Source of the DNA: an uncultured Pelagibacteraceae bacterium
GTDB lineage: Bacteria; Pseudomonadota; Alphaproteobacteria; Pelagibacterales; Pelagibacteraceae
DNA: 64,000 bases
Assembly: GCA_902523185.1 (NCBI GenBank)
Contig: CABYYJ010000002.1
Location: 59,014-123,013 of the forward strand
Direction: 5' to 3'
Position 1 is the stretch's first letter; every line of letters starts with the position of its first letter. A model generated the notes under the pieces. It searched no databases, was not told where the DNA came from, and worked only from the letters and a program-made list of their open reading frames with translations. Positions 44,523-53,871 of this stretch are shown piece by piece. A program made the translations under genes and the position numbers.

Positions 44523-46001
44523 ATGAACTTTCCAATACTATCGACTTTAATTTTTTTACCTTTAATAAGCTCTCTATTTATTTTTTTAACTAAAGAAAAA
44601 ACAGCTAATAGTAGCTCGGTTTATATTTCTTTATTCAGTAGTATCGCTACCTTTTTACTCTCATTATTTTTGTGGTATTCTTTGGATATAAATACTCCAG
44701 AATTTCAGTTTGTTGAGGAAAAGTCTTGGATAAATAATTTTATTAAATTTAAACTTGGAATAGATGGTATATCAATTCTTTTCATTGTATTAACGACCTT
44801 CATTACTCCGATTTGTATTCTTTCTTGCGTTAATAGCGTTAAAGTAAGAGTTAAAGAATTTTTAATTGCTATCTTAATTTTAGAAACATTTATGATTGGT
44901 GTATTCTGCTCATTAGATCTTGTAATTTTTTATTTGTTTTTCGAAGCAGGATTAATTCCAATGTTTTTAATAATAGGAGTTTGGGGTGGACCAAGGAGAG
45001 TTTATTCTGCTTTTAAATTCTTTTTATTTACTCTTCTTGGTTCAGTTTTAATGCTTGTGGCAATAATAGTTATTTATTGGTTAACAGGTACGACAGATAT
45101 AATTCAGATTTATGAAATAAAAATACCGAAAGAATATCAAAATATACTCTGGCTGGCTTTTTTGAGCTCGTTTGCTGTTAAAATGCCAATGTGGCCAGTA
45201 CACACATGGCTTCCAGATGCTCATGTCGAGGCGCCTACAGCTGGATCTGTTATTCTTGCAGCAATTTTATTAAAAATGGCTGGGTATGGTTTTTTAAGAT
45301 TCTCAATACCAATGTTTCCTGTTGCCTCAGAATACTTTACACCACTAATTTACACTCTAAGTATAATTGCAATAATTTACACTTCTTTAGTTGCGCTGAT
45401 GCAAGATGACATGAAGAAATTAATTGCTTACTCTTCCGTCGCTCATATGGGTTATGTAACTTTAGGAATTTTTACTTTAACAAAACAAGGTATAGAAGGA
45501 AGTATATACCAAATGATTAGCCATGGATTAATATCTGCAGCGCTATTCTTATGTGTAGGCGTGGTCTATGATAGGTTGCACTCTAGAATGATTAGTACTT
45601 ATGGAGGACTAGTAAATTATATTCCAAAATACTCTTTCTTATTTTTAGTATTTGCTTTAGCAGCACTTGGATTACCAGGAACTTCAGGATTTTTAGGTGA
45701 ATTTCTTGTTTTGACTGGAACTTTTCAAAAAAGTTATCTAGCAGCAATGTTGGCGACATTCGGGGTAGTCCTCGGTGCAGCATATATGCTTTGGCTCACA
45801 AAAAGAGTTATTTTCGGTGCCACCAATAATTCAGAAATTAAAAATTTAAGTGATATAAATAAATCTGAATTAGCAATGCTTGTAACTTTAGCATTCTTTA
45901 TTATTTTTTTTGGTTTTTACCCATTACCATTAATGGAAACTTTTAGTGTATCGGTAAACACTTTAATTAAAAATTATCAAATAGCTCTAATTTCAAATTA
46001 A
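44523..46001 (+). CDS. nuoM: NADH-quinone oxidoreductase subunit M
   Basis: The 492-residue antiporter-like subunit (ND4 homologue) carries LFFEAGLIPMFLIIGVWGGPRRVYSAFKFFLFTLLGS (conserved Glu) and AFAVKMPMWPVHTWLPDAHVEAPTAGSVILAAILLKMAGYG, typical of NuoM. Fourteen membrane segments are predicted. It starts one base after nuoL and ends two bases before nuoN, without a Shine-Dalgarno sequence in either gap. Confidence 0.96.
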   Translation: MNFPILSTLIFLPLISSLFIFLTKEKTANSSSVYISLFSSIATFLLSLFLWYSLDINTPEFQFVEEKSWINNFIKFKLGIDGISILFIVLTTFITPICILSCVNSVKVRVKEFLIAILILETFMIGVFCSLDLVIFYLFFEAGLIPMFLIIGVWGGPRRVYSAFKFFLFTLLGSVLMLVAIIVIYWLTGTTDIIQIYEIKIPKEYQNILWLAFLSSFAVKMPMWPVHTWLPDAHVEAPTAGSVILAAILLKMAGYGFLRFSIPMFPVASEYFTPLIYTLSIIAIIYTSLVALMQDDMKKLIAYSSVAHMGYVTLGIFTLTKQGIEGSIYQMISHGLISAALFLCVGVVYDRLHSRMISTYGGLVNYIPKYSFLFLVFALAALGLPGTSGFLGEFLVLTGTFQKSYLAAMLATFGVVLGAAYMLWLTKRVIFGATNNSEIKNLSDINKSELAMLVTLAFFIIFFGFYPLPLMETFSVSVNTLIKNYQIALISN

Positions 46002-46003
46002 AT

Positions 46004-47419
46004 ATGATTTATAATTTAAATATAATGTTTCCTGAGATTTTTTTATCTTTATCGATTTTTTCAATCCTTTTACTTGGCGTTTTCATTAAAAATAGTTTCA
46101 ATTTAATATTTAACCTTACGTCTTTAATAATTATTGTAACAATTGCAATTATTTTAACAAGTCCAAACAATGTTGAAAAAATATTTTTAGATAGCTTTAC
46201 AAGAGACGCTTTTTCAAACTATTTTAAAATTTTAATTCTTTTATCGTCTTTGTTTGTTTTAAATTCATCTAAAAATTTTATCGTAGATAACAAATTAGAT
46301 AAATTTGAATACCCAATAATTATTTTGTTATCGATTTTAGGAATGTTTTTTATGGTGAGTGCAAACGATCTCATACTTTTTTATTTAGGTCTAGAGCTAC
46401 AATCTTTGTCACTCTATATTCTTGCATCTATTGATAGAGATAATTTAAGATCAACAGAATCAGGAATAAAATACTTTGTTTTGAGTGCATTATCATCAGG
46501 CCTTTTATTATATGGATGCTCTTTATTATACGGATTTACTGGTTCTACAAATTTTGACTTAATAGCGAGTACACTTAATGAGGAAAACGCAGGCGCTATA
46601 TTTGCAATGGTATTTATATTAGTTGGGTTAGCCTTCAAAGTTTCGGCAGTACCCTTCCATATGTGGACTCCAGACGTGTATGAAGGTGCGCCAACATCAA
46701 TAACAAGTTATTTTGCAGTCGTGCCAAAAGTTGCAGGACTAGCACTATTGATAAAATTCATGTTTATTCCTTTTTCAAATATTTTATTAGAGTGGCAAAC
46801 AATTATAATTTTTATATCTATTGCATCTATGATTTTAGGTGCTGTCGCTGCAATGGTACAGAAAAATTTTAAAAGACTCCTTGCATATAGTTCGATAGGC
46901 CATATTGGTTATGCATTAGCTGGAGTAGCTACAGGATCAATTTCAGGTTATCAAAGTGCGATAATCTATATATCAATTTATGTAATCATGAATATTGGGG
47001 CATTCTCTTGTTTATATTTATTGAAAAAAGATGGAGAATATAAAGAAAATATTTCAGACTTATCTGGAATTTCGAAAAAACATCCTCTGCTATCTGTATC
47101 GTTGCTAATAATTTTATTTTCTTTAGCAGGTGTTCCGCCGCTTGGAGGATTTTTTGCTAAATTCTATGTTTTTGTTTCTGTATTGGAGAAAGAAATGTAT
47201 GCCCTTGCAATTATTGGTTTACTAACAACAGTAATGTCAGCATTTTATTATCTTAAAATTATAAAAACCATTTATTTTGACGATAGCAAAATTACATTTG
47301 AGCCATCCAAAAATAAAACAGCACAAATTTCAATTTTTGCAAGTTGCACAATTTTAACTACATTTTTTTTATACCCGTCGATTTTAAATAATTTAGTCAA
47401 TAATTTATTTGTAAGTTGA
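46004..47419 (+). CDS. nuoN: NADH-quinone oxidoreductase subunit N
   Basis: The 471-residue antiporter-like subunit (ND2 homologue) contains LILFYLGLELQSLSLYILAS (conserved Glu) and LVGLAFKVSAVPFHMWTPDVYEGAPTSITSYFAVVPKVAG (conserved Lys). Predicted membrane helices span most of the length. It is the last gene of the nuo operon, and birA begins in the final base of its stop codon (TGATG), so the operon continues into cofactor and translation genes. Confidence 0.96.
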   Translation: MIYNLNIMFPEIFLSLSIFSILLLGVFIKNSFNLIFNLTSLIIIVTIAIILTSPNNVEKIFLDSFTRDAFSNYFKILILLSSLFVLNSSKNFIVDNKLDKFEYPIIILLSILGMFFMVSANDLILFYLGLELQSLSLYILASIDRDNLRSTESGIKYFVLSALSSGLLLYGCSLLYGFTGSTNFDLIASTLNEENAGAIFAMVFILVGLAFKVSAVPFHMWTPDVYEGAPTSITSYFAVVPKVAGLALLIKFMFIPFSNILLEWQTIIIFISIASMILGAVAAMVQKNFKRLLAYSSIGHIGYALAGVATGSISGYQSAIIYISIYVIMNIGAFSCLYLLKKDGEYKENISDLSGISKKHPLLSVSLLIILFSLAGVPPLGGFFAKFYVFVSVLEKEMYALAIIGLLTTVMSAFYYLKIIKTIYFDDSKITFEPSKNKTAQISIFASCTILTTFFLYPSILNNLVNNLFVS

Positions 47420-47982
47420 TGAAGATTAAGATTAAAAAGTTTAAACAAGTAAAAAGCACAAATGATGTTGCTATAAAACTTATCAAAAGAAATATAGAAG
47501 GACCAACTTTAATTACATCAGAAAAACAAAAAAAAGGTAGAGGACAGGTCGGGAAAAAATGGATTTCAAAAAAAGGAAATCTTTTTTTTTCTATATTTTT
47601 TAAACTTGATCAAAAAAAAATAAATTTCAAACAATTTGCAATATTAAACGCATTTTTAATTAAAAAAGTAATTTCGAAGAAAATCTCAAAAAAAATAATA
47701 ATTAAATGGCCTAATGATTTATTATTTAATAAACAAAAATTTTGTGGAATTTTGCAAGAAATTGTTAAGTTCAAACATTTCGATTATTTAATCGTAGGAA
47801 TAGGCTTAAATACTAACATAGCCCCGCAAAACAAAAGCTTTAAATCAACTTGCTTAAAAAATATATTAAACAAACGTATAAGTAATCAAAAAATTTTAAA
47901 AGATATTAAAAGTGCGTATGAAAAGTTTCTGTCAGAAAAGAATAGATTATCTTTCTCTAACTTAAAAAGGAAATATAAATAA
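47419..47982 (+). CDS. birA: Biotin-[acetyl-CoA carboxylase] ligase
   Basis: The 187-residue enzyme attaches biotin to AccB. The signature STNDVAIKLI, GRGQVGKKWISKKGNLFFSIFFK (biotinyl-AMP binding), IKWPNDLLFNKQKFCGILQEI and GIGLNTNIAP is diagnostic. It is short and lacks the N-terminal DNA-binding domain of E. coli BirA and also most of the C-terminal SH3-like domain, so it is a ligase only. The ATG at 47419 shares a base with the nuoN stop. Its substrate AccB is at 711-1136. birA next to nuoN and coaX is a common alphaproteobacterial arrangement. Confidence 0.93.
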   Translation: MKIKIKKFKQVKSTNDVAIKLIKRNIEGPTLITSEKQKKGRGQVGKKWISKKGNLFFSIFFKLDQKKINFKQFAILNAFLIKKVISKKISKKIIIKWPNDLLFNKQKFCGILQEIVKFKHFDYLIVGIGLNTNIAPQNKSFKSTCLKNILNKRISNQKILKDIKSAYEKFLSEKNRLSFSNLKRKYK

Positions 47983-47983
47983 C

Positions 47984-48727
47984 ATGTACTATATTGTTGG
48001 CGATATTGGAAATACATCAACAAGAATTTGTTTACTTAAAAAATCAAAAATTTTAAAGTCAATTATTTTCGATACTGAAAATTTATTAATCAAAGGGTTC
48101 ATCAAAAAAATCTTGAAGAATTTAAAAAAAAAAAAATTGAAAAAAGAAATCTTGTTTTCAAGTGTTGTTCCAAGAGCTTTAAAAAAAATTAAAAATGATT
48201 TAAAAAATGAAAATCTTAAAGTCCTTGAAATAAAGTCACTCAGCTTAAAAAAATTAATTAAAATAAATATCAAAAATATAAGTCAACTGGGTTCAGACAG
48301 AATAGTAAATTCTATTGAGGGCAAAAGATTTAAAAATTGTTTAATCATAGACTTTGGAACTGCCACAACTTTTGATATTGTTAGGAACGGTGAGTACGAA
48401 GGGGGTGTTATTGCTCCTGGTGTTAAATTATCTATTAAAAATTTAAGTCAATCTACTGCACTACTTCCGTTTTTTAACTTAAAAGGTAATCAAAAGACGT
48501 ATGGTAAAAATACAAAAGAGGCATTAAACGCTGGATTTATCTGGGGATATCAAGGTTTAATAAATAATATAATTAATAAAATTACATTTAACTGGAAAAT
48601 GAAATATAAAATAATACTTACCGGAGGATATGCAAATTTATTTAAAAAATTTATTAAAAAGAGAACTTCTGTGGATCAAAATATTACTATTAATGGAATT
48701 TCAAGAGTTTACATGAAATTATTATGA
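47984..48727 (+). CDS. coaX: Type III pantothenate kinase
   Basis: The 247-residue kinase of the ASKHA fold phosphorylates pantothenate, the first step of coenzyme A synthesis. Family features are the N-terminal GDIGNTSTRICLL, LGSDRIVNSIEGK, the IDFGTATTFDIV segment and GGVIAPGVKLSIKNL. Basic, Lys-rich stretches (ILKNLKKKKLKKEIL) reflect the composition of the genome. It follows birA after one base, and its stop overlaps the RNase J start by 4 bases. Confidence 0.94.
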   Translation: MYYIVGDIGNTSTRICLLKKSKILKSIIFDTENLLIKGFIKKILKNLKKKKLKKEILFSSVVPRALKKIKNDLKNENLKVLEIKSLSLKKLIKINIKNISQLGSDRIVNSIEGKRFKNCLIIDFGTATTFDIVRNGEYEGGVIAPGVKLSIKNLSQSTALLPFFNLKGNQKTYGKNTKEALNAGFIWGYQGLINNIINKITFNWKMKYKIILTGGYANLFKKFIKKRTSVDQNITINGISRVYMKLL

Positions 48728-50385
48728 TTAAAGAAGAATTGCTTTTTTGTCCTTTAGGAGGATCTGGTGAAATAGGTGGAAATATGAATTTGTACGCTTA
48801 TGGAAAAGTTGATGAACAAAAATGGATCATCGTAGATATGGGTGTTTCTTTTGCAGATGATACAGTTCCAGGTGTTGATCTTATAATGCCAGATGCAGGT
48901 TTCATAATTGATAAAAAAGATGATTTATTAGGGATAGTTTTAACACATGCTCACGAAGATCATATTGGTGCTGTCGTACATATATGGCCTGAGCTAAAAT
49001 GTAAAATATACGCGACACCATTTACAGCAGCTCTTATTATTGAAAAATTTAAAGAAAAAAAAATTAATATTTCATCACATTTAGAGGTGGTAGCTTTAAA
49101 TAGTAAAATCAAATTAGGAAGTTTTGAAATAGACTTTGTCACATTAACTCATTCTATTCTTGAACCTAGTGGTTTGAGTATAAAAACTCCACTAGGAACA
49201 GTTTTGCATACTGGTGATTGGAAAATCGATCCCAATCCTCTGATTGGAAGTCAAATTGATGAGCAAAAATTAAAATCAATTGGTGATAGCGGAGTTTCAG
49301 CTATGATTTGTGACTCAACAAATATTTTTAGTCCAGGAAGGGCTGGATCGGAGTCTGAAGTAAGAGATAGTCTCTTAAGAATCATGGAAATTAAAACTAA
49401 TCGTATTCTTGTAACAGCATTTGCTTCTAATGTGGCTAGAATGGAGTCAATATTTTATTGCGCAAAAAAAACTGGGAGAAATATTTGTTTAGTAGGAAGA
49501 TCAATGCAAAGAATTTATAAAGCTGCAAGAAAATGTGGTTACCTTCAGGGTCTCATAGAACCTTTAGAACCCAGGGATGCAAAAAAAGTTGCAAAAAATA
49601 AGATTATATATTTAGCCACTGGGAGTCAGGGAGAGCCAATGGGAGCTATGAACAGGATAATAAATGGAATTCATCCTGATGTCCACTTAGAGAGTGATGA
49701 TTGTGTAATTTTTTCCTCTAAAATCATACCAGGAAACGAAAAAAAATTATATCATTTACAAAACTTGATAGTCAGAAATAAAATAGAAATGATAAGTGAG
49801 GAAAATGCTTTTGTTCATGTGTCTGGTCACCCTAATAGAGATGATTTAAAAGATATGTATAAATGGGTTAAACCTAGATGTGTTATACCAGTGCATGGAG
49901 AACATCGACATATGGCTGAACACGTCACTTTTGCCAAAGAAATGCAAGTTCCAAAAACTTTATTAATTGAAAACGGTGATATTATTAAAATTCTACCAGG
50001 AAACAAACCAGAAATTATTGATAAAGCTCCATCTGGCAAGATTTATCTTGATGGAAACATCAATGTTGAAACTGACTCAAAATCAATAAAAGATAGGAAA
50101 AATTTATCAGTTAATGGTTATCTAGAAATTACTTTAATAGTTTCTAATAATGGAAGTATAAAAAAACCAGTGATTTCATACAAAGGGATCCCCGAGAAAA
50201 ATGAGGATGATACTTTTATTTTTGATATGGAAGACGAGATAATGAATATTTGTAGAACTTTTTCAATGGATAACAAAAAACAACAACAAAATTTAATTGA
50301 AACTTTGAAACAAAATTGCAGAAAAATTGTTAGAGAAAAGACAGGCAAAAAGCCTTTTACAAATATTAATATTACACGAATTTAA
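48724..50385 (+). CDS. rnj: Ribonuclease J (metallo-beta-lactamase/beta-CASP family)
   Basis: The 553-residue nuclease has the zinc motif LTHAHEDHIGA (HxHxDH) near residue 75 and the beta-CASP segments LGSFEIDFVTLTHSI, GTVLHTGDWKID, ICDSTN, and VHVSGHPNRDDL and IPVHGEHRHM. RNase J has 5'-exonuclease and endonuclease activity in mRNA and rRNA processing. Its presence together with the RNase E/G at 2579 gives the window two major RNA-decay nucleases. The C-terminal region (about residues 450-553) is the usual RNase J tail. Confidence 0.94.
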   Translation: MIKEELLFCPLGGSGEIGGNMNLYAYGKVDEQKWIIVDMGVSFADDTVPGVDLIMPDAGFIIDKKDDLLGIVLTHAHEDHIGAVVHIWPELKCKIYATPFTAALIIEKFKEKKINISSHLEVVALNSKIKLGSFEIDFVTLTHSILEPSGLSIKTPLGTVLHTGDWKIDPNPLIGSQIDEQKLKSIGDSGVSAMICDSTNIFSPGRAGSESEVRDSLLRIMEIKTNRILVTAFASNVARMESIFYCAKKTGRNICLVGRSMQRIYKAARKCGYLQGLIEPLEPRDAKKVAKNKIIYLATGSQGEPMGAMNRIINGIHPDVHLESDDCVIFSSKIIPGNEKKLYHLQNLIVRNKIEMISEENAFVHVSGHPNRDDLKDMYKWVKPRCVIPVHGEHRHMAEHVTFAKEMQVPKTLLIENGDIIKILPGNKPEIIDKAPSGKIYLDGNINVETDSKSIKDRKNLSVNGYLEITLIVSNNGSIKKPVISYKGIPEKNEDDTFIFDMEDEIMNICRTFSMDNKKQQQNLIETLKQNCRKIVREKTGKKPFTNINITRI

Positions 50386-50639
50386 TGGGCATAACAGGAT
50401 CTATAATAGTTTATGTAATGATTTGGTGGATAATTTTTTTTTCTGTTTTACCTATTGGAATTCAATCAAATAAAGAGGTTTTTAAAGAAAAAATAGGAGG
50501 TATGGATCCTGGGGCCCCAAAAAATCCTAAAATAGCTAAAAAATTTTTAATCACAACACTAATTACTACTATAATCTTCGCTGTCATATATTATCTTGTT
50601 AGTATTGATTTGTTAAACTTAAGAGAATTTTTACAATAA
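50385..50639 (+). CDS. Small membrane protein, DUF1467 family
   Basis: The 84-residue protein has two membrane segments (about residues 5-22 and 52-70) around a short loop with DPGAPKNPKIAKKF. The sequence WWIIFFSVLPIG and the spacing match the DUF1467 family, found in alphaproteobacteria next to proS and rnj. The start shares a base with the rnj stop (TAATG), and its stop shares a base with the proS start. Its function is unknown. The conserved linkage across this class suggests an RNA or envelope context but does not establish one. Confidence 0.8.
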   Translation: MGITGSIIVYVMIWWIIFFSVLPIGIQSNKEVFKEKIGGMDPGAPKNPKIAKKFLITTLITTIIFAVIYYLVSIDLLNLREFLQ

Positions 50640-51952
50640 TGCTTCTTTCAAAATTATTTATTCCAATCACAAAAGATCTTCCAACAGAAGCAAAAATTAA
50701 ATCTCATCAACTTATGATCATGACTGGGATGATTAAACAATCGTCTGCTGGAATCTATTCTTGGTTGCCCCTTGGATTTAAGGTTATGAAAAAAATTGAG
50801 AAAATTGTTAGAGAGGAGCAAAATTTTATTGGAGCACAAGAAATGTTAATGCCTACAATTCAATCATCTGAAATTTGGAAAGAAAGCGGCAGATACGACG
50901 ATTACGGTGAGGAAATGTTAAGAATCAAAGATCGCCAAGGAAGAGAGATGCTTTATGGTCCAACTAATGAAGAACTAATTACAGATATATTTAGATCAAG
51001 TGTAAAGTCATATAAATCACTTCCACAGCTACTTTATCATATACAGTGGAAGTTTAGAGATGAAATCAGACCAAGGTTTGGTGTGATGAGGTGTAAAGAA
51101 TTTTATATGAAAGATGCATATTCCTTTGACTTATCAGAGGAGGACGCAAAAAAATCCTATAATAAAATGTTTTATTCTTACTTAAAAACTTTTGAAAGGT
51201 TGGGTTTAAAAGCTATACCAATGGCTGCAGACACAGGTCCTATAGGTGGAGATCTTTCTCATGAATTCGTTATATTAGCTGAAACAGGTGAAAGTCAAAT
51301 ATACGCTGATAAAAACATTTTTGAGATAAATTCTAATAAATATAATTTTGATGATCAGTCATTAAATAAAATGCGTGATGATTTTACTAAAATCTATGCA
51401 GTAACTGACGAAAAATTTAGCGAGGCTGAATTTAATAAAAAAGTGAAAAAAGAAAATCAAATGAAAACTAAAGGAATAGAAGTCGGACATATTTTTTATT
51501 TTAGTGATAAATACTCCAAACCAATGAATTGTTTAATAGACGATAAAAATGGAAAAAAAACTTCTGTGAAAATGGGCTCGTATGGAATAGGTGTTTCTAG
51601 ATTAGTAGGCGCAACAATTGAAGCAAATTATAATAACAATGTTATGAAATGGCCAAAATCAATTTCTCCATTTGATGTTGTTATTATTCCAAGCATAAGC
51701 AAAAACAACAAAGAAAACTTGGAAAAAGCTGAAAAAATTTACAAAGAGCTTAAAAAACAAAATATTGACGTATTGTTAGATGATGTTGATGAAAATATGT
51801 CAAATAAATTTAAAAAACATGACTTAATCGGAGTTCCCTATCAAATAATAATAGGATCAAAATCAGAAAAAGATAAGATCGAATTTAAAGAACTTAATTC
51901 AAAAAGCGAAATGTTAAGTTTTGAAAAAATAAAATTGAAATTAAAAATTTAG
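50639..51952 (+). CDS. proS: Prolyl-tRNA synthetase (short alphaproteobacterial type)
   Basis: The 437-residue class II synthetase charges tRNA-Pro. Motif signatures include QSSAGIYSWLPLGFKVMKKIE, GPTNEELITDIFRSSVKSYKSLPQLLYHIQWKFRDEIRPRFG (motif 2) and GSYGIGVSRLVGA (motif 3), with the anticodon-binding domain at the end. The length is about 130 residues shorter than E. coli ProS because the editing (INS) domain is missing; this form is known from alphaproteobacteria. It therefore presumably relies on a separate editing factor or none. Confidence 0.95.
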   Translation: MLLSKLFIPITKDLPTEAKIKSHQLMIMTGMIKQSSAGIYSWLPLGFKVMKKIEKIVREEQNFIGAQEMLMPTIQSSEIWKESGRYDDYGEEMLRIKDRQGREMLYGPTNEELITDIFRSSVKSYKSLPQLLYHIQWKFRDEIRPRFGVMRCKEFYMKDAYSFDLSEEDAKKSYNKMFYSYLKTFERLGLKAIPMAADTGPIGGDLSHEFVILAETGESQIYADKNIFEINSNKYNFDDQSLNKMRDDFTKIYAVTDEKFSEAEFNKKVKKENQMKTKGIEVGHIFYFSDKYSKPMNCLIDDKNGKKTSVKMGSYGIGVSRLVGATIEANYNNNVMKWPKSISPFDVVIIPSISKNNKENLEKAEKIYKELKKQNIDVLLDDVDENMSNKFKKHDLIGVPYQIIIGSKSEKDKIEFKELNSKSEMLSFEKIKLKLKI

Positions 51953-51956
51953 TAAA

Positions 51957-53189
51957 TTGTTTACAAAAGCAGAAAAACTTATTTCTTTAAGAAACTTAAG
52001 ACCCAAAAAAAAAGAGGGTTTTTTAAAAATTATTTCTATTTTTTCATTTATTGGAATAATGCTTGGTGTAGCAATTCTAATAATAGTGATGTCTGTAATG
52101 AATGGTTTTAAAACAGATCTAACAAACAAAATCTTAGGCCTTAATCCACACATTGTAATACAACCTAATAGCTTTAAAATCGAGGATAATTTCATTAATA
52201 GTCTTAAAAAAAAATTCAAGAATGTTAGTCTTAGCAAAACGTATTCTGGAGAAGGAATTATTATAATCAATAATAGTGCAAAAGGAGTTATTTTAAAGGG
52301 AGTTAGTAAAAAAGAGAAAAATATAAATGAATTTTTTAAGAATTTTTTACTTGAGGGCAATATAAACAAACTCGATTCCAACTATGTATTTATAGGTTCA
52401 GAACTTGCATTTAATCTCAATTTAACAAAAGGAGATAGTTTAAGCTTGATGTCATCTGCATTTGTTACAACCCCACTAGGTAGTATACCAAAGCAAGAAA
52501 GGTTTAAAGTAGCAGGTATATTTAGTACAGGCTTTCTAGAATTCGATCAAAATGTCGTTTTTTTAAATTTAGAAAATGCTTTATCTATTTTTAATAAGGA
52601 GGAAAAAGATCAGAATATAGAGATTTATTTAAACGATCCGCTAAAAGCAAATGAATATAAGAAAGAAATTCAAAAAATGAATCCAAATTATTTTGTTTAT
52701 ACTTGGTCTGATCTTAATAAATCATTCTTTAGTGCTTTAAAAGTTGAGAGAAACGTGATGTTTTTAATACTATCATTAATTTTGGTTGTTGCTGCTTTTA
52801 ATATTATCTCTGGTTTAACGATACTGATTAAGAATAAAACAAAAGAAATTGCAATATTGAAGACTCTTGGTTTAAATAACAATTCAATCAAAAAATCTTT
52901 TTTTTTAACTGGTTTTTCAATTGGATTTTTTTCTACATTATGTGGAATAATATTGGGCACGGTAATTTCTCTAAATATCGAAAAGATAAGAATTTTTTTA
53001 TCTAAGGTATTAAATTTAGAAATTTTTCCATCTGATATCTATTTTTTAGACAAAATTCCTAGTGAAATAAACTTTATTTCATTAGTAATAATTTTTATTA
53101 TTTCTATATCCATTTCGGCGATTGCCTCGTATTTACCAGCAATGAAAATTTCAAATATGAAAACATTTAGGGCATTAAGATATGAGTAA
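51957..53189 (+). CDS. lolC: Lipoprotein-releasing ABC transporter permease (LolC/LolE family)
   Basis: The 410-residue protein has an N-terminal membrane helix (about 25-45, IGIMLGVAILIIVMSVMNGF), a large periplasmic domain and three C-terminal helices. MNGFKTDLTNKILGLNPHI is the LolC/E signature. With LolD it extracts lipoproteins from the inner membrane. It starts at TTG (51957-51959), since no ATG or GTG fits. One permease gene (LolC/E type) is present instead of separate lolC and lolE, so it probably forms a homodimer, as in many alphaproteobacteria. It overlaps lolD by 8 bases. Confidence 0.88.
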   Translation: MFTKAEKLISLRNLRPKKKEGFLKIISIFSFIGIMLGVAILIIVMSVMNGFKTDLTNKILGLNPHIVIQPNSFKIEDNFINSLKKKFKNVSLSKTYSGEGIIIINNSAKGVILKGVSKKEKNINEFFKNFLLEGNINKLDSNYVFIGSELAFNLNLTKGDSLSLMSSAFVTTPLGSIPKQERFKVAGIFSTGFLEFDQNVVFLNLENALSIFNKEEKDQNIEIYLNDPLKANEYKKEIQKMNPNYFVYTWSDLNKSFFSALKVERNVMFLILSLILVVAAFNIISGLTILIKNKTKEIAILKTLGLNNNSIKKSFFLTGFSIGFFSTLCGIILGTVISLNIEKIRIFLSKVLNLEIFPSDIYFLDKIPSEINFISLVIIFIISISISAIASYLPAMKISNMKTFRALRYE

Positions 53190-53871
53190 AGAAATTTTAA
53201 AGACTATAAATATAAAAAAAAATTTTCAAAATAGGAATAAATCAATAACTTTATTTAAAAATCTAAATTTGAAAATCAACAAAGGAGATCTCGTTGCTTT
53301 GGTAGGACCCTCTGGTTCTGGAAAATCATCATTACTTCATATTATAGGTTTACTCGACGAACCAACAAATGGAAAAATATTAATTAATAATCAAGATACA
53401 TCTTCATTTTCAAATTTGAAAAAAGATGTGATTAGAAGTCGAAGTATATCAATAATATTCCAAGATAATAATTTATTATCAGATTTTACAGCTTTAGAAA
53501 ATGTTATGATGCCATTGATAATAAGAGGTGAGAAGGAAAAAGTTATTTTAAAAAAAGCAAAAAAAATGTTGAAAAATGTAAAAATTTTAAACAGAAGTGA
53601 TCATTTTCCAAATCAACTTTCTGGCGGTGAACAACAAAGAGTAGCTATAGCTAGGGCCCTAGTTGCAGAGACCAAATTAATTTTGGCAGACGAGCCAACA
53701 GGAAACTTAGACTACAAAACATCTGAAGAAATTTTTTCTCTTTTTTTGAAACTTAAAAAACTTAACAAAACAATTATTTTTGCAACTCATAATAGAGAAC
53801 TTGCCAACAGGGCAGATTACAAGTTGTTTATTTCCGATGGTAATATAAAACGTGTAAATGCTCAAAATTGA
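53182..53871 (+). CDS. lolD: Lipoprotein-releasing ABC transporter ATPase LolD
   Basis: The 229-residue ABC ATPase powers lipoprotein release. Walker A is GPSGSGKSS (about residues 39-47), the signature LSGGEQQRVAIARALV and Walker B LILADEPTGNLD are complete, and the switch His is in FATHNREL. It overlaps lolC by 8 bases and dnaE by 14 bases. The MacB/LolD subfamily is assigned from GLLDEPTNGKI and its location. Confidence 0.93.
   Translation: MSKEILKTINIKKNFQNRNKSITLFKNLNLKINKGDLVALVGPSGSGKSSLLHIIGLLDEPTNGKILINNQDTSSFSNLKKDVIRSRSISIIFQDNNLLSDFTALENVMMPLIIRGEKEKVILKKAKKMLKNVKILNRSDHFPNQLSGGEQQRVAIARALVAETKLILADEPTGNLDYKTSEEIFSLFLKLKKLNKTIIFATHNRELANRADYKLFISDGNIKRVNAQN

Noticed and set aside
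51941..52381. Open frame of 146 codons on the minus strand over lolC
   Set aside because: It mirrors the lolC N-terminal coding region and has the Phe/Ile/Leu-rich look of a complementary frame. lolC has clear family signatures on the plus strand.
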